Shown in pieces: positions 57,367-64,000 of a stretch of 64,000 bases of DNA. Location of the stretch: positions 1 through 64,000 of the forward strand of contig JAAAJB010000104.1 in NCBI GenBank assembly GCA_016098155.1, given 5' to 3'. Numbering within the stretch: the stretch's first letter is position 1; every line of letters starts with the position of its first letter. The notes below the pieces were generated by a model. That model did not search any database. It was not told where the DNA came from and saw nothing but the letters and a program-made list of their open reading frames with translations. The DNA comes from Actinomortierella ambigua. Its lineage: Eukaryota > Mortierellomycota > Mortierellomycetes > Mortierellales > Mortierellaceae. Both the position numbers and the translations under genes were made by a program.

Positions 57367-57427
57367 GCGCGTGTGTGTGTGTTGTGTGTGTGTGCGTGTG
57401 TGTGTGAATGTGTGCGTGTGTGTGTGA
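57367..57427. repeat. GT-rich microsatellite
   Basis: Imperfect (GT)n broken by GC and AA steps, about 220 bases upstream of RIB4. Complementary CA runs occur further right at 57552-57566, 57669-57687 and 57868-57888. Confidence 0.85.
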
Positions 57428-58209
57428 GTCTATGCTGAACGTGAATGTGGTTTGTCATATCTGTATGGCCTGTCTGTTTGTGATGACATGATGGGTGGTG
57501 CCTGTCCTTATTTTCCGTTGTCAACGGCTTTGACCTACGACTCCGTCTTCACACACACACACACACTTGTGCGTCTTCCCCCACCATGCCCCCTTCTTTC
57601 CTCCTTTCTCTCTCATAGACAAACCCTCTCTTTGCTTGTTCCTTCACTCTCTCTCTCTCTCTCTCTCATACACACACACACACACACTCTCTCACTCTCT
57701 CTTACTCTCTCTGTCTCTTTCTCTCTCTCTCTTCTCTCGTTCACGCTCTTTCTGTGTCAGTCTTTTTTTATGCTTCTGCAGCTGTCCTCCCTCTTTTTTT
57801 CCCTCTCTCCCACGTGCACATACGCCTACAACACGCTGCACCCACCCACTCACACACAAATCCAGCGCACACACACACACACACACAACACAAGGGTGTA
57901 TACCATACAAACAGAGAAGGATACCCCCACGTCCTGGTTCGTCCCCCCTCTCCCTGATCCTATACTAGGGTGTAAAGGGCTGTCATTTTCCCCTCTCTCT
58001 TTATCACAATAACAATAATCACTTACTCAATATTATCCATTCACTCACTCTCTCAATCTCTATCTCTATCTCAATCTCACTCTCTCACTCTCTCTCTCTC
58101 TCTCTCTTCTCCGTCCTGCTCAGTCTCTTTCTCCACCCTTTTCCCCCCATCCATCCACTCTGCCATCCAACCTTACCCCCTCTCCCTTGTTTCCCCCTTC
58201 CCTTTTTTC

Positions 58210-58214
<5 letters not shown>

Positions 58215-58248
<34 letters not shown>
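58215..58248. repeat. CT dinucleotide repeat, ~17 units
   Basis: A pure CT run inside the pyrimidine-rich region upstream of the kinase gene. Confidence 0.9.
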
Positions 58249-58252
<4 letters not shown>

Positions 58253-58605
58253 TCCCAGACAGACTTGCAGTCTCTTCTTCCCCTTCTCTGGCTGGTCTCT
58301 GTCTCTCTCTTACTCTCTTTTTTTTGCAACCAAAAAAGAAAATTGGAGGCTCAAATATCATAACCTAATTATTATTCTACTCCACTATATTCTCTAATCC
58401 AGCTCTCCTCGTCTCCCCCCCCCCCCCCCTCTCCCCCCTCCCCCTCCCTCCCCCCCCCTCTTTTTTTTTTTCTTCATCCCCCTCTCCAACCGCCCTTTGG
58501 GTGCGCATGACTTGCCATCATCTCTGTTCTGGTCTTTTGCGCTCATCATTCACCCTTTTTTGTATTCGCCTGCCATCTTTCTGTAAACTGCAATAATTCA
58601 TCGTC

Positions 58606-59784
58606 ATGGTGTCGCCGATCCAGCCCTCATCGGCTGCTGCATCATCCACCACCCATGACCACCACATGGCCAATGGCATCTCCTCCTCCTCGTCCACAAA
58701 CTCCACCAATGGCACTGTCCATGCCATCGTCTCTCCCCTCTCCAGCTCCCTCTCCTCCTCGCCTCCGCACTCGTTGGACAAAGACCTCCCCCCAACCCCT
58801 ACATCCACAGGCCCTTCACGGGACGCAGCTGCCGTCTTTGACCAGCGGAACAGTAATGGTAACAATGCACAATCAGCTCAGCAGAGAAACAACGATGGAT
58901 GCAAACCTCTCTCTCTTGTCTATCTGCCTGTCTGTCTTCCTTGCCCTGCTTCACCCCCTCCTCCTCTCTTCGTCGTCTTCCTCCCTCTTCCCCTCCTTTT
59001 CTCGTTCTTTGTCCTCCCCCCCGCTTCCCTACCCTTCTTCCCCTCTCATTAACCCTCGTCTCCTTTTTTTTTTTTTTTTTTTTTTCAATTCATTTATATT
59101 GCTGCTCTCTTGTAACCTGTAACTGCGAACCATTGCTCTGCCATCATTCTCACTCTGTTCTGCCGTCTCTACCCTCCTCCTCGAACAACCACCACCAACA
59201 CCACTCAACACCACCACCAACACCAACACCACCACCACCCACTCACCACCGCCGCAAAAACGGACTAACCAACAACAACAGCTGCCTCTGTCACAGTAGG
59301 CGCTCTTGAGCCAACACCTGAAAACTCAGCCCAGTTACTTCCTTCTCCAACAGGCACTCCACAGTCTGTCCGGGGTTCGACAACAATTACCTCGACCGCA
59401 CCTCCTCGGCTTTTGATGACCGAGAGCACCCCACCATCGACCGGCCCCAACTCTCCAACTACCACAACTACCACAGCAGCAGCAGCAATAGCAGCAGCAA
59501 CAGCGGCAGCCCCAACGCCATCCTCTTCTTCCCCGTCCACGATGGCCCCAGCCCCTTTTGGCGGTGCCGCATCGACCCTTGCTTGGCGAGTAGCTGAACG
59601 GCCTCTGAGTATGCCACCGCTGCCCAAGCAGGCCGACATTGAGGCTTCGGAGGTCCTTTTTGCCAACGGTCAAGTCAAGCCCATGACAGACCGGTCAGCC
59701 CACCTCCAGACCGGCCACCTGGCAAGGAACGGCAGCCTGATGGACCCACCCCCTTATTCGTCTAGCACTCGGTCACCTCCTAGC

Positions 59785-59816
<32 letters not shown>

Positions 59817-60748
59817 ACAGACCAGTGGCCACTACAACCCACAATCCCACCACCACTATGATACCCGTGACATTATGTCCTCTCCCTTACCACGCGATAA
59901 TGTCTCCCTCACAACCACTGCCACCATCACCACTGGTCGTACTCTGGTGACCCCAGAACCTACACTGCTGGATGGCCTGCCACCAAGCACCCACAGCAAC
60001 AGTGGCAGCAATGAGCGTCATCTGACAGTAACTGGTACAGAACCAAGGGCAGCAGCAGCAGCAGCAGCAGCAACAGTATCAGCTGCTGCCCCTGCTGCTT
60101 CGGCGACCAGTGCATCGCAACAAGGCAGCGCAAATGCCACTAATCCGGCGTCGGCGGCCGACTCAGCCACAGAAGACCCGGCACGCGTCAAGCCCCGGAG
60201 AGTCTTGGGCAACTACCACATGTCCAAGACACTCGGTGCAGGTAGCATGGGAAAAGTCAAGCTAGGAGTACACAGCAGAACTCGCGACAAGGTAACAAAC
60301 AATAAGCATCTATGTGGGTTTGGGGGGGGGCATGGGAGGAGAGGAGAGGAGGGAGGGGGGGAAGGTGAGGAGGAAGAACGGCATTGGCAACATAAACAAC
60401 GACGACAACAATATCGACAACACACACTCTCCCTCTTTCTCTTTCTTTTTCTCTACCTTCTTCTATCTCCATTTTGCACATCGTAACATACGGCACCCCC
60501 CCCCTGGACACACGCAACAATGGGGGAAGAAAAAAAAGCAGCATTCAACAATAGCAAAAAACAAACAAAAAGAGGGTCGAACACTAAAATGACATGACCC
60601 ACCTTGTGTGCAGCTTTGTGTTCTACAACAGCACTGAGAAATGAACATACTACAGATAGGAAACAGGGTGAGCAACTTGAGAAGGAAAACAGAGAGATAG
60701 AGAGAGGCCCCCCAGAGCATACAGGGCAGGGAGGGGGGGAGAGGGTGC

Positions 60749-60781
<33 letters not shown>

Positions 60782-62054
60782 GTGTGCGCCTGTCCGGTGC
60801 AGTGCTCGGGAGTACAGAGAATGACTTGGCCAGAGCGGAAAGAAAAAAAAAGAGGTGATGGTGAGGGGTGTTGATATGCACTCCTAGCTGATGGCCTATC
60901 CAGTGTGGTTGTGGCCCAGTATGCAAGGCTTATTTTTGGGTCTTCTTTGTGTTGCTAACATTTTTCTTCTCTTGTTCTTTCTCTTTGTTCTCTCTTTCTC
61001 TCCCACCCCTTCCGTTGTTGACCTGTCCCTCCCCCCCTTCCTTTTGTCGCCATGATGATGAACATGACCAACGTGTATCCCTCACCTAGGTGGCTATCAA
61101 GATCATTCCTCGCGTGCAGCCGAATCCAAACATGACTCCTCAGCAGCAGGAGAAGGAGGACAACCGCGAGACACGCACCATTCGCGAGGCATCGATTATG
61201 ATGGTGCTCCATCATCCCTATATCGTCAAGCTGTTTGAGGTGATGGTCCTCCCTCATCACTACTACATGGTACTCGAACATGTCGATGGCGGCCAGATGC
61301 TCGACTATATTATCTCTCATGGAAAGCTCAAGGAGAAGCATGCGCGCAAGTTTGCTCGCCAGATCGCTTCTGCACTTGGTATGTGTGATACAATGCAAAT
61401 AATATTATTATTGTGTATTGTGTACATCCCGTATGCGCCCAAGGATACTTTAGGAAAAATCATGTAGTGGTAGTCCTGGTGGCACCCAGGTCTTTCCTCT
61501 CTCTCTCCCTCTCGTCGTTCGCTCTCTCACCTTTTCCCTATTGTCTCTCTTCTATTTTTCTCTATCTTCTATTTATTTTTCATGGTCACCCCTTTATTGC
61601 TCTCTTGCTCCTGGTTCACAGATTACTGCCATCGAAACTCGATTGTCCATCGCGACCTGAAAATCGAAAACATCTTGATCTCAAAGTCGGGCAATATCAA
61701 GATTATTGACTTTGGTCTGTCCAATCTTTACTCTACCCGCTCTCACCTGTCAACGTTTTGTGGCTCGCTGTACTTTGCAGCTCCTGAGCTGCTGAACGCA
61801 AAGGTGTATACGGGGCCTGAGGTTGATGTCTGGAGTTTTGGCATTGTACTCTATGTCCTTGTTTGTGGCAAAGTACCTTTTGATGACCAATCCATGCCTG
61901 CACTTCACGCCAAGATCAAGCGCGGCTACGTCGAATACCCCTCTTGGCTGAGCAGTGGTATGTCTTTTTTTTTTCTTTCTCTTCTTTTCTACATGTTGAT
62001 AGGATCGCGTTGCAGTTTTGTTTTATTAACAAGAGCGTTCTCTCCCTTCCATCC

Positions 62055-62085
<31 letters not shown>

Positions 62086-62101
62086 TATCTCTCTGTCTCT
62101 A

Positions 62102-62143
<42 letters not shown>

Positions 62144-63743
62144 GCTCGCTCGCTCCCTCCTTCCCTCCGTCTCTTTCTTGCTCTTCTTGGACATTTTTAC
62201 CACGATAGACTGCCGACACTTGCTGTCTCGTATGCTGGTGACTCAGCCGAACCAGCGTGCGACGATGGCCGAGGTGCTTGCTCATCCGTGGATGAACAAG
62301 TCGTACGACTCCATCCAGCCAAGCTACTGCCCGCAACGCAGCCCGATCACAGAGCCGCTGGACATGAATGTGATCCGTGGCATGACAGGATTCGAGTTTG
62401 GGACGGAAGAGGAGATTGAACAGCGACTGCTGCAAATCATCCAGAGCGATGCGTATCAGTCAGCGGCGCGGAACTGGCATGCTCTGAACAATTCTGTCAG
62501 TGGCACGCTCTCGCACAAGAAGAAGATGCAAAGTTTTGCCCAGCGTGAGGCAGAGCTCCAGATACCCCTGACGACCCCTTTGACCTCCATCTACCATCTT
62601 GTTCGCGAGAAGCAGGCTCGGGAGACCATGCAACGCATGTCGTCCCAGGGACTCAATTCGGCACCGTTGATGCCACCAATGTCGCCCAACCAAGCCTACA
62701 ACGCCTACTCGACGATGGGCCGGGCGCCAGGAGGAGGATCGATTGCCGAGTCGTCTGTGAGCCATGGACACAACCATTCGCACAGCCATCACTACCACCA
62801 TCACCACCATCCGTCGTCATCGTCGTCATCGTCCCATCCGCGTTCGGGCTCCCCCAGCTCTGCTATGGGCCCTCCGCCACCACCACCATCGTCATCGTCG
62901 CACCGTGCGCCGAATGGTGGTGGTCAGATGATGTTTGAAAATGGATCAATGTCGAGCGCGGGCGGTGGAAGCGCGATGGTGGACGATCCTCACTATCACC
63001 ATCATCAGCATCACCACCATCATCATCATGGCCACGTCAACCACGCAGAGAACCGACGGTCGTTGGCGAGCAGCACGTTGTCGAGCGCCAAGTCGACATT
63101 GAGCGGCTTTGCCTCGCTGGGCCGCAAGACGTTGCGTCCTCGCGCGCGGTCGACAGCGGGCGATTTGGCTCGGTCCAATACGACGAGCTCTAAGCATGGA
63201 TCTCCGGAGGGGGCAACAGCAGCGACAGCGACCACCGCAACAACAGCAACAACAACCTCAACGCAAGGTAGAGAAGGCGCCGCAACCTCGATGGCAGGTT
63301 CGATGCGGGGTCCAAGCCGCGAAGGGTCCATCCGCAGCAAGTCGTCAGAGAAAGGGTTCTCGACCTCTGCGGCGGCCAATGCGGCGCGTTCGTTGTTTGG
63401 CAGTGTCCGCGAGTCGAGCGGTGGTGTATTGCGCCGATTGAGTGTGGTGTTTGGTCATCATGGTGAGCGCGATCGCGACCGCGACCGTGAACGGGAGCGC
63501 GATCACCGAGATCGAGATCACCCACATACCATCTCACGTGCAACGCCGGGCAAGCTAGACCGGTCGGCGACGACCGGTGGACCACGACCGTTCAGTTTTG
63601 GTGGGACTCAGCCTTCGCGTCGGCTGACGCGCCCCATGTCGATGGCGGAGTCGATGGAGCGGCCGTTGCCGCCGATGCCCAAAGAGCATTATGAGAATGC
63701 TGATAGTGCGAGCGTTCGTGGCTCTTATACCATGGCCGCATGA
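58606..63743 (+). CDS. KIN1/MARK (PAR-1)-type serine/threonine kinase
   Basis: Five exons (58606-58858, 59282-60291, 61090-61378, 61622-61957, 62209-63743) give 1140 residues. A disordered N-terminus (Ser/Thr/Ala/Gln-rich) precedes the kinase domain at ~395-658. Motifs are [11 protein letters not shown] (P-loop), VAIK with Lys425, HRDLKIEN with Asp529, DFG at 547-549, the T-loop [13 protein letters not shown] and HPWMNK at the end. The [10 protein letters not shown] loop and this T-loop are typical of Kin1/Kin2. An [17 protein letters not shown] segment follows, then a long Ser/His/Gly-rich tail. Kin1-family kinases act in cell polarity, exocytosis and ER stress at the cell cortex. The usual C-terminal KA1 domain is not seen before the stop. 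The first intron (GTAACA...CAG) was set by phase and is the least certain. Confidence 0.88.
60751..60779. repeat. GA microsatellite in a kinase intron
   Basis: A pure GA run in the 798-base second intron of the KIN1-type gene. Confidence 0.9.
62102..62138. repeat. TGTC tetranucleotide repeat in a kinase intron
   Basis: About nine TGTC units, preceded by CT-rich sequence and followed by CTCG units, within the fourth intron of the KIN1-type gene. Confidence 0.92.
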
Positions 63744-64000
63744 TCGCTCCACTTTTTTTTTTTTTTGTTCATGATTTTTTTTGCTCAGGAAAAAAAAATC
63801 AATTCATTGGAGCAAAGGCCACCTTAACGACAACAACACGTACACCCCCCTTCCCCCCAAGAAAATGTCAAAAAAAAAACGTGTAATACCGGGCGCGCCT
63901 TGCTTATCTTCCTCAAACCACTTGCCATGCCGATATACTATTCTCTCCTCTTTTTCTCCTCTTGCAGCATAACCTGTATCTATTGTCAGCTCTAGTACAA
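63744..64000. other. 3' flank of the kinase gene to the window end
   Basis: T-rich sequence with two acceptor-like sites, TTTTTTTTGCTCAG ending 63788 and CTCTTGCAG ending near 63967. No good donor lies between the last kinase codons and these sites, so I did not add exons. A KA1-coding exon, or the start of another gene, could lie beyond the window. Confidence 0.4.

Larger units (their letters stand above)
57148..58605. other. RIB4/kinase divergent intergenic with a long pyrimidine-rich tract
   Basis: The first ~220 bases are the RIB4 promoter. Then come TG- and CA-repeat stretches, and from ~57567 to 58500 the plus strand is almost wholly C and T: (CT)n, (CA)n, poly-C at 58417-58430 and poly-T at 58460-58471. 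The tract ends ~100 bases before the kinase ATG, so it is probably kinase promoter and 5' leader. Open frames here are repeat artefacts. Confidence 0.7.

Noticed and set aside
57300..57372. GGTTCAAA sequence considered as a tRNA B-box
   Set aside because: Neither an A-box nor an acceptor stem can be formed around it.
57452..58012. Frames of up to 186 codons in the pyrimidine tract, looking like Ser/Leu/His/Thr-rich secreted proteins
   Set aside because: They are translations of CT and CA repeats; all three frames give similar repetitive products.
62102..62138. Regularly spaced repeats considered as a CRISPR array
   Set aside because: The units are contiguous tetranucleotides without spacers, inside a eukaryotic intron.

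Overview
This window looks like nuclear DNA from an early-diverging fungus of the Mucoromycota/Mortierellomycota type; that is inferred from gene content, and no marker fixes the genus. Fungal signs are a complex I NUXM subunit, a WOPR (Wor1/Gti1/Pac2) regulator, a Nab3-like protein, RIB4 and a KIN1-type kinase. Genes on both strands are split by introns, mostly short with a few of several hundred bases, starting GTAAGN, GTATGN, GTACGN or GTAAC and ending YAG. FAM72 and NAMPT, which I do not expect in Ascomycete yeasts, support a basal lineage. I rebuilt the multi-exon genes by hand; in each the exon lengths sum to a multiple of three. Exon limits are predictions with no transcript support.

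Layout, left to right. 1-2.2 kb: A-rich simple repeat and unresolved coding-like fragments. 2.2-12.3 kb, all minus strand: an F-box/WD40 protein, complex I subunit NUXM, a small predicted mitochondrial protein, a Nab3-like RNA-binding protein and a secreted eight-cysteine peptide beside a short assembly gap. 13-19.5 kb, minus: peroxisomal acyl-CoA oxidase, then a FAM72-domain protein with a disordered N-terminal region of about 650 residues. 20.3-29.5 kb, plus: ubiquitin-activating enzyme E1, a DUF2828/vWA protein and nicotinamide phosphoribosyltransferase. 29.8-34.4 kb, minus: eIF6 and a WOPR transcription factor. 34.4-49.0 kb: about 14.7 kb with no gene I can support, rich in CT/GA microsatellites, lying between the divergent starts of the WOPR and UBX genes. 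49.0-56.4 kb: a UBA/zinc-finger/UBX protein (plus), a Hel2/ZNF598-type RING E3 ligase (minus) and an F-box protein (plus). 56.5-63.7 kb: lumazine synthase (minus), a pyrimidine-rich leader and a KIN1/MARK-type kinase (plus).

The genes do not form one pathway. Five of the fifteen recognised or well-modelled protein genes belong to the ubiquitin system (F-box/WD40, E1, UBX, Hel2-like, F-box). Two concern mitochondrial or peroxisomal metabolism, two make cofactors (NAD and riboflavin), and two act on ribosomes (eIF6 and Hel2-like). I found no transposase, reverse transcriptase, rRNA, tRNA or CRISPR array. The most unusual items are the FAM72 fusion, NAMPT in a fungus, the small cysteine-rich secreted peptide and the very large intergenic space upstream of the WOPR regulator.
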